NCBI GenBank assembly: GCA_025642065.1
Contig: JAODUP010000224.1
Location: forward strand, 162,501 to 226,500
Origin: Paralvinella palmiformis
Taxonomy: Eukaryota; Annelida; Polychaeta; Terebellida; Alvinellidae
DNA length: 64,000 nucleotides
Direction of reading: 5' to 3'
Each line of letters opens with the position of its first letter. Within the stretch, counting starts at the first letter, position 1. Of the stretch, positions 1 to 33,839 are shown in pieces. A program made the translations under genes and the position numbers. The notes under the pieces were generated by a model, which had not been told where the DNA came from, made no database searches, and worked only from the letters and a program-made list of their open reading frames with translations.

Positions 1-365
1 CTGGAAGAAAACGAACTCTACAATTTATACCAGAATACCAAATATCTTATAAGAGGCAATTAATAAAATAATATTATAATAAGTTTATTGGATCAGTTAA
101 TTACAACTCTGAACTACTTTGAGTCGGGCGTTTGATAATAATTATTCTTCCTGTAGTTGGCCTCTGTAGTGATGCCAGACACACAATCCGCGTAATATAC
201 AGGTCAGTGCTAATGGCAAATCTCCTTAATCAGGTCACGAATTTTTTTTACGGTGACCCAATTAGAGTGGAAATTCTTAGCTCACGAATAACCAGAGCAA
301 CAAGTTTGAATCAATATAAACTAATGCGAAATATGCGCTAGAAATAATATGCTCCGTCGGGAAAC
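1..365. other. TEP intron tail, nothing else recognised
   Basis: AT-rich sequence left of the last recognised TEP exon. No frame gives a macroglobulin or bait-region continuation that can be defended, so the next exon is probably outside the window. Confidence 0.4.
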
Positions 366-555
366 TGATGATTGATTATTGATGTTTACGGCCACCTTTG
401 TGCACACGGTAGGCTAAATGGGCCGAGCGATCTCCAAAGGTAATGAATCGAAGTGAAAGATGAAACAACCTTCAGATATGCCCAGGCCGAGATTCGAACG
501 CGGGTGGTAGTGATTTGTGGACCAACACGCTACCGTTAAACCACGGAGGCGCCCC
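366..555 (-). mobile_element. tRNA-derived SINE, family 1
   Basis: Read on the minus strand it starts with a tRNA-like head (gcgcctccgtggtttaacgg and a B-box gttcgaat) and ends in the shared tail with gtaaacatcaat. Near-complete copies lie at 28.1, 58.9 and 61.5 kb, which defines the family. It sits in a TEP intron. Confidence 0.8.
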
Positions 556-655
556 TTCCGCCGAGAAACTAGATGATTAGAGCGGAAACATGTTACTGTT
601 GGATGAAACATCCCAGACGCCGGGGGAACCAAACCAAGGTGAATATCGTATTTAC

Positions 656-22267
<21,612 letters not shown>

Positions 22268-22790
22268 GGTTAATACGAGAAAACGAATACACAATACACA
22301 CACATAGACACACAGAGAGAGAGAGGGAGACAAGAAATAACTTATTCCGGTTAAGTCGAATCTAGCCGCTTTCAAACCACTTTTCCTTTCTGTAATCCAA
22401 ATATACGAAGCTATTTATGTTCACATCGCCACGGGAGGTACACAGGGTAATACGTAGCCGCTATAGAGCGGGGCATCATCGTACCTGTCGGCAAAGCGTC
22501 TTACGTCGAATAAAAACAGACCGAGTTGACTAACAGGTGTGAATGATGGAGGTGTGCCGTACCGATAAGGCCACATTGGACGTTGGACTGGCCATCGAAG
22601 GCCGGCGTTGATTAAACATTCTACCTGTCTGAGTAGATAAGGTAGACGAGATGATCAGCGAATGATGTCACCGGTTGCCCAGGACGCTTCCGGGTCATCG
22701 TGATTCAGTGCTTAACGCGTAGATTAGAAACTGATAAGTCATCGGTTCGAAGTCACCAAGTTCCTGCTGGTCTCTCAAACATGCCCCCCT

Positions 22791-22794
<4 letters not shown>

Positions 22795-22839
<45 letters not shown>

Positions 22840-22853
22840 ACACCACACACACA
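22795..22853. repeat. (CA)n microsatellite
   Basis: About 55 bases of CA. Confidence 0.95.
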
Positions 22854-23121
22854 AACAGAACTGTTTCGTTTAGTCTTAAATGAGCAACTGGCTGGATTTT
22901 GACGATGATTGTGCATTGTACAGGTTCAGCCCATTTTGCTAAACTATGTTATGAAAGTATCAATAGAGCATGGATTAGGATATTAAGCTCTAAACGTCCA
23001 AGTTTTGTATTAGAATCAGACTCATACAAGACAACGACAATGACAAAGAAAATGAACACGGCAATGCATACTTATTATAGCACTAAAACTAGTTATGCCA
23101 TTCTAAGGCACTGCTCATTGG

Positions 23122-23123
<2 letters not shown>

Positions 23124-23157
<34 letters not shown>
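23124..23157. repeat. (TA)n microsatellite
   Basis: About 34 bases of TA, just before the long-TIR element. Confidence 0.93.
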
Positions 23158-23160
<3 letters not shown>

Positions 23161-23191
23161 ACGCACGCACACACCCAAACACACACGTATA

Positions 23192-23823
23192 AAACGTATG
23201 AGGATTAGCTGTTAGATTTGAGTAAATCATAGTATTTACTAAGGTTTGAAATGATATTTTATTCTATTCCAATAATAATCCATTGTGCATTATTGCTACT
23301 TTGTTTTTTTAGCCATTATGCCAAATACGATAAGAGCCTTCAAGTAATCTCCCAACTGGTCCACCATCCATCCTAATAATGAGAGATTAGACATTTATCT
23401 TACCGAGAATATCGGATATTGTTTTCAGATAATGGCTAGATCCAATGATGGTAAGTTTTACAAGAAATTGCATCGCATCAAGCGGCTTTTCTTTGATGAA
23501 AGCTATCCGAAAGTTTACTTTCTACATGCATATCACTATCCGTAGCCTAAACCTAATCTAACCCTAATCCGAACACATCAACCGAGAGCATACTCTAACC
23601 TGAGTGACAAGTTAGGCCTTCTATAGGCCCTCTGCGAGTTAACCAGCATTACAGTTTGTTGAACACGTGATACGATGTACATCAACTCCATATGGAAGCA
23701 ATGAATTGAAGTGATCTAGCAATACTGCACAATGGATTATCACTGGACTAGAACGAAATATCGTCTCAAACCTGAGTAAATACTACGATTTACTCGAACC
23801 TAACAGCTAACCCTCATACGTTT
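23192..23823. mobile_element. Non-autonomous DNA element with ~110-bp terminal inverted repeats
   Basis: The left end (aacgtatgaggattagctgt onward, 23192-23302) is matched in reverse complement by the right end (23713-23823). The two stay alike through gagtaaat-gtagtatttact and ataatccattgtgca. There is no transposase frame, so this is a MITE-like element of about 632 bases. The right half shares sequence with dispersed copies at 24.59-25.07 and 37.56-37.96 kb. The superfamily cannot be assigned because the target-site duplication is unclear. Confidence 0.7.
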
Positions 23824-24589
23824 CCGTTCATCATTAAGGGAAAGTTCATTCACGCCTAATTTAACGTCCCTAAGTATATGCAGTTAGGTGTGGTGGGATC
23901 TAAATTAAAGCGCCCATTCTCTTGATTTATTTGACCCATGGTCGAAAACAGCGGATTTCAGGCAGATCTCCAATAGTGCGAACGACACGTCGGGATTATA
24001 ATAGCTATACATTTAACAATGTTCCTATATCAGTGTAATCTAATTACTCATTATATCCGAAGAATTCTGCCGCAACTTAATACCCACGGAGATGCCTGCC
24101 GGAGTAACAAACGACTCCAGGAGTATAAATCCATCAAGCAGCATTGTATGAATTAATAGGTCGTTTCGCCAGACCACATAAGAGGACAACAATATAGATT
24201 CTACATTATACATAGCACAGCTAATAGACTCAAACATGTTGTAATAAAGACAACCTTCTTACATTGGTGTACTAAGGACTCTGGATCGAAACAGGTCTGA
24301 TGTCTGGCATGGGCAATATGTGCTTTAGGATACATAAATAGTGGCACTGGCTCAGAACATCAACATCTGTAAACATCCTTTGAGACCTCTACCTCGTCAA
24401 ATATAAATATAATTATTACTATACATCAATCTATAATATATAATTTTCCATACCTCCACATATCGATACATATATGCGTATGCCTATACATGTGTCTGGA
24501 TACTTATGAGCCTGCGGGGAGCAGTTAATTCGCTTTTCGTCTGCGGCAAATATGTCACGCCCACAGGAAAGCGGCTACATGCAGACTAG

Positions 24590-25070
24590 GTACTAAAGCA
24601 GGAGCACGTACAAAACATACCAGTTGGCACCACAGCCCGCAGTAAACAACACGTGCGTGCGGTTGAATAGCGAGTCGCTACATACCCAAGATAACTACTT
24701 TGATACCACAGTTTACATTCACAAGTACTATTCTGCCGGCCAAAAGAATCGTATATATAGAACATTTCGACACCACAGATGCTGACCTCAGCTTTATTCT
24801 AATTTCAAACAACCACACAAATCATATAGATGTGAACCATAACGACAGACGTCCGACTGGTCTGGTGTCGTAAGTTGTTCTCTAACCTGAGTGAATAGTT
24901 AGGTCTTTTATAGGCCCTCGGTGTGTTAATCAACAATACAGTTTGTCGAATACGTGAGACAACGTACACCAAGCTGTTTAGTAGACCTACGTATGAGGAT
25001 ATGAAATAAGTCATCGTATAGCTTAATGTGATACAAATAATATAACTACCCGCGGCGTGAACCATAAAGA
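24590..25070 (+). repeat. Dispersed repeat related to the 23.2-kb element, copy A
   Basis: Shares long blocks with 37560-37960 in the same order: cgcagtaaacaacacgtgc, gataactactttga, acctcagctttattct, ataggccctcgg-gtgttaa and gagacaacgtaca. The 3' blocks also occur within 23595-23770. Confidence 0.7.
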
Positions 25071-25116
25071 TGGCATCTTATATAGTGATATAATATCTAA
25101 TGATAGGCTATGAGAG

Positions 25117-25262
25117 ATGTTTGATGTTTGACGATTTACGACCATTCTTGTGTACAAAGTATGTTAAATGGGCCTCTAAAGGTTATGAGGCGAAGTGAAA
25201 GAAGAAACGTCCTTCAGACATGCCCGCGCCGAAATGCGAACTCAGGTGTTTCTGATCCGAGA
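25117..25262 (-). mobile_element. Degenerate family-1 SINE
   Basis: Minus-strand remnants of the SINE body: ggttatgaggcgaagtgaaa and agacatgcccgcgccgaaat match the plus-strand reading of other minus copies. The head is mostly lost. Confidence 0.6.
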
Positions 25263-25537
25263 TATGTTAACAAAAAAATGACAGCATACGATACTTAAGT
25301 GAACGATTTCCGTACATATTGTGTACGCATGTATCTATATCAATAACTTGACTGAATATAAATATATGACTGTTAGTATGTGTAACGGGGGGGGGAGATA
25401 ATGGGTGTTCTAGTATTGATTTACATTATAGTCCATCAATATTATTGCTTATTGTCAGTATGAGGGGGTGGGGAGTAAGTGAGTATTATGGTGTTGATTT
25501 ACAATATAGTCCATCAATTATATCTCAATTTTTACTG

Positions 25538-25540
25538 TCA

Positions 25541-25577
<37 letters not shown>
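25538..25577. repeat. (TA)n within a tandemly triplicated segment
   Basis: The phrase tattgatttacattatagtc plus nearby sequence recurs about three times between 25410 and 25690 (near 25414, 25491 and 25605), with the TA tract in the middle unit. This is a small local tandem duplication. Confidence 0.6.
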
Positions 25578-25578
<1 letters not shown>

Positions 25579-25789
25579 GGGAGGGGGTTTAAGTGTTTGT
25601 TTTGGTATTGATTTACATTATAATCCATCAATTATACCTATATGTTTACTGTCATTATGTGTGTGTTTGTGTGCGTTTTAGTATTGATTTACTGATGCCA
25701 ATAGTTTTTAAATTTCCATGTCCAAAACTGTGTGTTTGCTTTTTGCAACCTCTGTACACCTCAGCCAGATCTATACCGTACAATAAATG

Positions 25790-27250
25790 AACCACAAATA
25801 CCAGTTTTAAATGAATTGGGCTGTCATATTTGATAAGAAAGTTTCGTTTATGCCACATATAATATATTTTAAAATTAATCGTAAAATGCTCTCAACCTTC
25901 TGAAGGTAGTATCACATATTGACTGGGGAGTTGATCGTAACGTCTTGTTAAGGCTTTACGTTGCCCTAATTCGATCCAAGTTATACCATGGATGTTTTGC
26001 ATATGGATCGGCACGACTATCATATGTCAAATCATTAGATACACTACAAAATCAAACCCTCAGAACCCAACATATCAAGACACATTTAATCCCAAATTGA
26101 CGATTTCTTTTGAAAATAAACCAAATGCAATACCTACCTCTGGAATACGCATTCAACAGTTATTGAACAATATAAATTTCAATAGCAACCACGTTGCAAC
26201 TAATATTATTCCTGCAAGAGCAAATTGGATTATGAAGATTCTCAATATCCAATACGATTTCCATTTTTTTAAACCCAGACACAAGCCCAAATATGTTTAT
26301 TATAAAATGTGCAGAAATTAAACAGGAGTATCGCACTTTCAAAAGTATTTACACTGATGGTTGAAAAGAGACAATCGAGTTGGGTCCGCTGCTATATTGG
26401 ATAGAGGCTCTTTTACAGAACGCCTGGCCTTCAAATATATAAATAGATCATTCCATAATAAATTTGTCATTTTCACCGATTCATTATTCAGCCTTCAATA
26501 ATTGGAGGTCCACAACTGGACAATAATATTAATTTCGAAATCGCTAACAAATACACAAACATTACTAATGGCGGAATAAACTGTTTTATTTTATTGGTGG
26601 CCAAGTCAAATGAGCATAAAAGGAAATGGAAAGGCTGATGCTGCTGCTAAACGGGCACTTCTGCTTAATACTTCAAGAAACAATTTACTCAAACTTCAAA
26701 CTTCAAACAGACTTTAAAAAATCACTACAGAAAAACATGGCAGCAACAGTGGGACGATCAAAGTTTCAATGATTTATATTCTGTCAAGCCAGCCGAGGAG
26801 GGTAGTTTTATCTCGTGCATATCTATATGCCTATCTTACACACACGTATTTGTCACCAAACTCTCACTGTGGAACACATATTCCTCCACAGTGTTGAGTT
26901 TAATAACATCTGAAATAATTATTGAATGTCTCAACTTTAAATGAACATTTTAAGGATATTAATCCCAAACTTTTGCTTCAATTTTCCCGTGAATCTGATC
27001 TTTACAATTTATTTTAATGTGTGATATACATACATTTAATTGATTATTGGTGGAAGCTGGACTTGGTTATCTTATTGAAACGTCTACTTTAGAAAGAAGC
27101 AAAAAAGCATTTTAATGATATTAATCCAAAAATAACAATTCAATTTTTACTAGCAACTGATCTTTGCAACTTATTTTAACATATAATGTTTATAAAATTA
27201 ATTGTATATTGGTGTAAGCTGGTCTTCGTTGTTTTTGTTTGGACGTCTTT
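25790..27250 (+). mobile_element. Jockey-like LINE relic with RNase H and duplicated 3' tail
   Basis: Decayed coding traces in order: the RT C-terminal region (HIDWGVDRNVLLRLYVALIR, then SKLYHGCFAYGSAR) at about 25915-26010; RNase H traces IYTDG (about 26350) and KFVIFTDSL (about 26462-26490); WWPSQMSIKGNGKADAAAKR at about 26600-26655; and a C-terminal LTVEHIFLHSVEFNN at about 26865-26905. The usual strand order and the HIDWG / FTDS / P-H--I-GN--AD-AAK pattern are those of Jockey/I-type elements. It has many stops and is inactive. The 3' tail occurs twice in tandem (about 26940-27070 and 27108-27235). Confidence 0.82.
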
Positions 27251-28060
27251 TTGCACATTAATTACAGGAGGAATATGTTCTTAGAATAATATACTTATGA
27301 TTGTAATGCAAACCATTATCTACGTTTGGTACAAAATGGCCTTTTGTACCGATATACCGTAAAACAAAATTAATCATCACAGGTATCTTTCGGGTGATAG
27401 CGAATTCATATTCACAACCGTTTTGCTTCCATCAATAAAAATGCCGCTGTATGAAACTGTGCTCACTATGTTTATGCCAAAAGCATGGACATTCTACTGT
27501 TCTAAGCAGTGTACCTTTTTACTAACAGATGATTGCCGTGGTATTGATGTCAGGACACGTATCAATTAACTTGTCTGTCGTTTCTGAGATTTACTAGAAA
27601 TAATATTTACTATATGTTATTTTGGACTGTTTTCTACTAATGTGAATGATGCACAAATTGTTAGAGATGTCCTTGTATGACGGGAACAATGAATTGACTG
27701 ATTTTAACGACATATTTAAACAAGATAATCGGGTTACTCGAATGAAAATCAAAATGTTCCCCTTTTAGTACTTTCAAACAGTATTTTGAAAAAATGATCA
27801 GTTAATATTTTTCAATTGTTAGTGTTTTAGTATTACAAGGTTTTGTTGGAGTACTTGTATCTTCTGTGTTTGATATACGATTTGTTCTCTATCCATACCT
27901 TTCACTAATAACTGTTCATCACTTTTATAATAAACCTAGAATGGACATCTAAAAGAAATTAAAAAAATCTACAACTGTACATGTAATAAATAATGTGTCT
28001 GCTCTCATTGATTTATCATAATTTCATATCATGATATAATGTTGCATAGACATATAAGGT
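27250..28060. other. AT-rich spacer, nothing recognised
   Basis: No coding signal, RNA gene or matched repeat between the LINE relic and the 48-bp array. Confidence 0.4.
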
Positions 28061-28082
28061 AAGATATGACATGATGTAGTCA

Positions 28083-28262
28083 GGGGTGCCCCCGCGGTCT
28101 AGCGGTAGCGTGATGGACAACAGATCACTACCACCCGTGTTGGAATCTCGGCGTGGGCATATCTGAAGGTTGTTTCATCTTTGACTTCACTTCATTACCT
28201 TTGGAGGTCACTCGACCTCAATGTGCAAAAACGTGCCCGTAAAACATCAATCATCGGCATCA
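28083..28262 (+). mobile_element. tRNA-derived SINE, family 1, near-complete copy
   Basis: Head gtgcccccgcggtctagcgg (A-box region), a B-box with gttggaatctcgg, body gaaggttgtttcatctttga and tail gtaaaacatcaatcatc. It sits at the left edge of the 48-bp array, splitting a partial unit, with similar agtca sequence on both sides. Confidence 0.85.
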
Positions 28263-28265
28263 GAA

Positions 28266-30293
28266 GTCAACGCTTTTATACATCTACTGTATGATATAAC
28301 ATGATGTCAGCAGTAGTCAACAATTATACATCTACAATATGATATAACATGATGTCAGCAGTAGTCGACAATTATACATTTACAATATGATATAACATGA
28401 TGTCAGCAGTATTCAACAATTATACATCTACAATATGATATAACATGATGTCAGCAGTAGTCAACAATTATACATCTACAATATGATATAACATGATGTC
28501 AGCAGTAGTCAACAATTATACATCTACAATATGATATAACATGATGTCAGCAGTATTCAACAATTATACATCTACAATATGATATAACATGATGTCAGCA
28601 GTAGTCAACAATTATACATCTACAATATGATATAACATGATGTCCGCAGTATTCAACAATTATACATCTACAATATGATATAACATGATGTCAGCAGTAG
28701 TCGACAATTATACATCTACAACATGATATAACATGATGTCAGCAGTAGTCATCAATTATACATCTACAATATTATATAACATGATGTCCGCAGTATTCAA
28801 CAAATATACATCTACAATATGATATAACATGATGTCAGCAGTAGTCAACAATTATACATCTACCATATTATATAACATGATGTCAGCAGTATTCAACAAT
28901 TATACATCTACAATATGACATAACATGATGTCAGCAGTATTCAACAATTATACATCTACAATATGATATAACATGATGTCAGCAGTAGTCGACAATTATA
29001 CATCTATAATATTATATAACATGATGTCCGCAGTATTCAACAAATATACATCTACAATATGATATAACATGATGTCAGCAGTAGTCATCAATTATACATC
29101 TACAATATTATATAACATGATGTCCGCAGTATTCAACAAATATACATCTACAATATGATATAACATGATGTCAGCAGTAGTCAACAATTATACATCTACC
29201 ATATTATATAACATGATGTCAGCAGTATTCAACAATTATACATCTACAATATGACATAACATGATGTCAGCAGTATTCAACAATTATACATCTACAATAT
29301 GATATAACATGATGTCAGCAGTAGTCGACAATTATACATCTATAATATTATATAACATGATGTCCGCAGTATTCAACAAATATACATCTACAATATGATA
29401 TAACATGATGTCAGCAGTAGTCAACAATTATACATCTACCATATGATATAAAATGATGTCAGCAGTATTCAACAATTATACATCTACAATATGATATAAC
29501 ATGATGTCAGCAGTAGTCAACAATTATACATCTACCATATTATATAACATGATGTCAGCAGTATTCAACAATTATACATCTACAATATGACATAACATGA
29601 TGTCAGCAGTATTCAACAATTATACATCTACAATATGATATAACATGATGTCAGCAGTAGTCGACAATTATACATCTATAATATTATATAACATGATGTC
29701 CGCAGTATTCAACAAATATACATCTACAATATGATATAACATGATGTCAGCAGTAGTCAACAATTATACATCTACCATATTATATAACATGATGTCAGCA
29801 GTATTCAACAATTATACATCTACAATATGACATAACATGATGTCAGCAGTAGCCAACAATTATACATCTACAATATCACATAACATGATGTCAGTAGTAG
29901 CCAACAAATATACATCTACAATATGATATAACATGATGTCAGCAGTAGTCAGCAATTATACATCTACAATATTATATAACGTGATGTCCGCAGTATTCAA
30001 CAAATATACATCTACAATATGATATAACATGATGTCAGCAGTATTCAACAATTATACATCTACAATATGATATAACATGATGTCAGCAGTATTCAACAAG
30101 TATACATCTACAGTATGACATAATATGATGTCAGCAGTAGCCAACAAATATACATCTACAATATGATATAACATGATGTCAGCAGTAGTCAACAATTATA
30201 CATCTACAATATTATATAAGGTGATGTCAGCAGTAGTCAACAATTATACATCTACAATATGATATAACATAATGTCAGCAGTAGGCAACAAAT
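28266..30293. repeat. Minisatellite: 48-bp unit, about 42 copies
   Basis: Unit gatataacatgatgtcagca plus gtagtcaacaattatacatc plus tacaatat (48 bases) repeated without a break over about 2.03 kb. Diagnostic variants (tccgcagt, caaatata, accatatt, gacataac, tcgacaat, tataatatt) recur in the same order, so there is a higher-order structure. A partial unit lies left of the inserted SINE (28061-28082). No unit has an open frame of interest. Confidence 0.97.
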
Positions 30294-30299
30294 TTCAAT

Positions 30300-31240
30300 T
30301 CAAATGCGGACTGATGTTTTGACTGTATATGTACAAATTAATATGGAACACAATTAAAATATATTACTATCAATGATATTGCGATTTGTATTAACACAAC
30401 AATAACAACAATTATTACTACTACTTAAATGCAAGGCTGCTAGATCTTATATTAGTACACACTGTCCAACGTTAATAAATGGGATGTTCATCATTTTTAT
30501 AAAGAAGATGAATTCGACAACGAAATTGTATGTAATATATAACAATCAGTGAGGTCACAAACAGAATGACCGTCATTTAGCATCTCCGGTGTTGTCATAG
30601 CGGAAGGTACAGAGATAGAACTGCCAAATAAAGGTCCGATTTCTCTTCCAGATCGTCAAAATCGTAGTTCTAAATATCTCTATGTTGATATCTTAATGGT
30701 CATCACATAAAAATGTTACTTTTGATATTTACTGTAGGCTGTGGCATTCCAATATTACAACAGAAATAATTTTCCAGACATTTCCGAACAAAATTATCAT
30801 CCAAGACAGAACAATATCAGTCTGAACTTGGTACTTGGTAATATTTCTCTGTGAGGGGCTGTTTCCCCAAGGACGTCATTCCTGGGTCATATTTTCCTAG
30901 TGTGAGCATTGTCGAGAATAAACAACTGACTTAAACGAATATATGACATTGACTACAAATGCTTTATTGAAATACGACACGTCTGAGGCAGATACAATAT
31001 TAGTATTTAAACGGGTGGGATGCTCTAACATAAGTTAAAATAATACATATGCATCAAGCTCCCTAAATACTTAGAAGTGCTTGATATTAGTGCAACATTT
31101 TCCTGAAAACTTTTATATCAACATATATTTATATACTTATTGACAATTAATTAATGCGTGTCACAATCCAACTATTTTATTTGTAGTTGCTAATAAATAT
31201 ATTCTTATCTTATTTTAATATCAAGATCGTCATAATGATT
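30300..31240. other. Spacer, nothing recognised
   Basis: AT-rich sequence without recognisable gene, RNA or matched repeat. Confidence 0.4.
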
Positions 31241-31324
31241 TATGTACATTGAGCGTTATGATAATTTAGGTGATTTTCCTTGTCAAGTTTTTTTACGGCA
31301 CGATTGGTCTACAAACGAAGCACC

Positions 31325-31325
<1 letters not shown>

Positions 31326-31382
<57 letters not shown>

Positions 31383-31419
31383 ATACATACCCTCTCTCTC
31401 TCTCTCACACACACACACG

Positions 31420-31505
<86 letters not shown>
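31326..31505. repeat. (TA)n-(TC)n-(CA)n-(TA)n compound microsatellite
   Basis: About 180 bases of dinucleotide blocks. The four overlapping open frames here (YIYIY and THTHT peptides) are artefacts. Confidence 0.97.
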
Positions 31506-31512
<7 letters not shown>

Positions 31513-32084
31513 AACCGACACACAAGTGGGGTTATTCTATTTCTACTACTACTATTACTACTACTTTCCACTTCAGTAACGTATTTCCAAACAGGTAACA
31601 TAGTTCTGTACTTGCAGTAGGCAATTTATCAGAGAGTCTGAGTAGTGAGGTATATTATATAGCAATGCGTTGTCATAATCCAATCGATAAGTTATACGTT
31701 CTTGGACTAAAGCCACACATCTTTTATCACCTACATACTAACCAACCAGCCTTATGTATCTCATTTAATAATAGTATATGTTCAATTCTAGCATGATGCC
31801 TATTCGTCCAAATAATCATTTCTGCGATACAAGCTTCAGCCGAAGAAGATATATCAGGCTATTAATTATCTGGCTTTAAAGTGATGTACACACGAGTGTC
31901 GGTTATGTACCAGCGATATTTATATTTATGTCAAATGAGGGAAACGCACGTGGTCGGTAGTTTACAGCTTCACCACGAGAACCCTAAATCTAAACAAATC
32001 CTGAATTTACAATAGATGACATATTCCGTGGAGAAAAGCCTACCAGTTGACTCGCTGGATGAAAAACTCCTACTTCTCTAGTGC

Positions 32085-32182
32085 CACGCCTGGGATTCGA
32101 ACCTCCGACCATCCTCATAGCAGGACCATGAGGAAGAAAGTCCTCCGCTCTAACCCATGAGGCCATAGAGGCAAAGTCGCTC
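32085..32182 (-). mobile_element. tRNA-like sequence, probable SINE head
   Basis: On the minus strand, gcctcatgggttagagcgga resembles an A-box and gaggttcgaatcccaggc a B-box. The two halves do not give a clean acceptor stem, so it is a pseudo-tRNA or SINE head rather than a functional tRNA. Confidence 0.4.
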
Positions 32183-32254
32183 TAGTTCCCGTTGAATGGA
32201 GTGACTCTACAATAAATACCACAATGGTATTTAAATGAGTTTTGAAGAAAGGGG

Positions 32255-32259
<5 letters not shown>

Positions 32260-32322
<63 letters not shown>
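32260..32322. repeat. (TA)n microsatellite
   Basis: About 63 bases of TA. Confidence 0.97.
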
Positions 32323-32328
<6 letters not shown>

Positions 32329-32766
32329 CTTTGACCTCACTTATCAAAGCGGGATATCCATAGCAACGCCGTCAGAGGGGTGAAGTGTAAATCTACATAT
32401 TGATTCCAAAGCTAAGTAGGGCGTAGATCCTTAGATCAGACGATATATAGCAGTTGGTAATCGTCTCCTTGACTTTACCAGCTGAATTGGGACGAAATAT
32501 CTCGAACATTATCCACATTTATCGCGTTGTTATTGTTATTACTTGGAAAATCAGAAATGGTTTTATTCCTCATGACATTGCTGTACTTGTCCGCCAGGAG
32601 GCGACAATTCAATCGATCGAACCAACCTCAGATCTATTTCGATATTAATGTATATGTTTACGAAGGTCATTTTCGTGGGTGGCCTCCCATATTCATTGAA
32701 TAATAGCGAGATCCTAAAGATGCATCTAGAATACACAGTGTTCAAACAGTGTATGACGTGAGCCAG

Positions 32767-33516
32767 TATTTCGGGTATTTATCAAGGATAGTTTAGGGCA
32801 CTTATTATACAAGGATAGTTTAGGTCGCTCATTATACAAGGATAGTTATTCGGCTATTATACAAGGATAGTTTAGGCGTCCATTATACAAGGATAGTTTA
32901 GGGCGTTCATTATACAAGGATAGTTTAGGGCGTTCATTATACAAGGATAGCTATTCGGGTATTATACAAGGATAGCTTCGAGCGCTCATTATACAAGGAT
33001 AGTTTAGGGCGCCCATTATACAAGGATAGTTTAGGGCGCTCATTATACAAGGATAGTTATTCGGGTATTACACAAGGGTAGCTTCGAACGCTCATTATAC
33101 AAGGATAGTTTAGGGCGCTCATTATACAAGGATAGTTATTCGGGTATTACACAAGGATAGCTTCGAGCGCTCATTATACAAGGATAGTTTAGGGCGCCCA
33201 TTATACAAGGATAGTTATTCGGGTATTATACAAGGATAGCTTCGAGCGCTCATTATACAAGGTTAGTTTAGGGCGCCCATTATACAAGGATAGTTTAGGG
33301 CGCCCATTATACAAGGATAGTTTAGGGCGCTCATTATACAAGGATAGTTTAAGGCGTTCATTATACAAGGATAGCTATTCGGGTATTATACAAGGATAGC
33401 TTCGAGCGCTCATTATACAAGGATAGTTTAGGGCGCCCATTATACAAGGATAGTTATTCGGGTATTGTATAAGGATAGCTTCGAGCGCTCATTATACAAG
33501 GATAGTTTAGGGCGCT
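32767..33516. repeat. Minisatellite: mixed 25/27-bp units, about 28 copies
   Basis: Every unit shares attatacaaggatag and then one of three endings: tttagggcgctc (27 bases), ttattcgggt (25 bases) or cttcgagcgctc (27 bases). The endings follow one another in a preferred order (ttattcgggt is nearly always followed by cttcgagcgctc), giving a composite repeat. Confidence 0.96.
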
Positions 33517-33639
33517 AACTGCGCAGAGATAATACATTTTTTTATTAGCGCTATTTTATGTAGTTTACACAAATATTAAGCATTAAAACAATATATTTAT
33601 GGTAATATTGATATAAAGAGCCAAAACAAGCTTACCCCA

Positions 33640-33835
33640 TTTTGAGGCGCTGTACATTATTATTATCCCCGACTGAGGCCTTTTTCAATCCAGCACCTAC
33701 TTCAACTCCAAAGGTGTATACAACGCATGCTGCCACACTAGGCACAATAGGCGCAAAACGTTAAACGTAGTCATCGCGTCCTTACTCAGGTTCTAACTTC
33801 TAACTAGCGACCCTAAGACCAGATGTTTAAACGAT
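33640..33835 (+). repeat. Dispersed repeat family 3, copy 2
   Basis: Matches 12962-13235 in order: gaggcgctgtacattattat, actgaggcct, atacaacgcatgctgccaca, catcgcgtcc and ttctaac. Confidence 0.65.
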
Positions 33836-33839
33836 AAGG

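Noticed and set aside
28266..30293. Regular repeats that look at first like a CRISPR array
   Set aside because: Units are contiguous with no unique spacers, and the DNA is eukaryotic; it is a minisatellite.
31242..31601. Four overlapping frames of up to 118 codons
   Set aside because: All are translations of a TA/CA/TC microsatellite.
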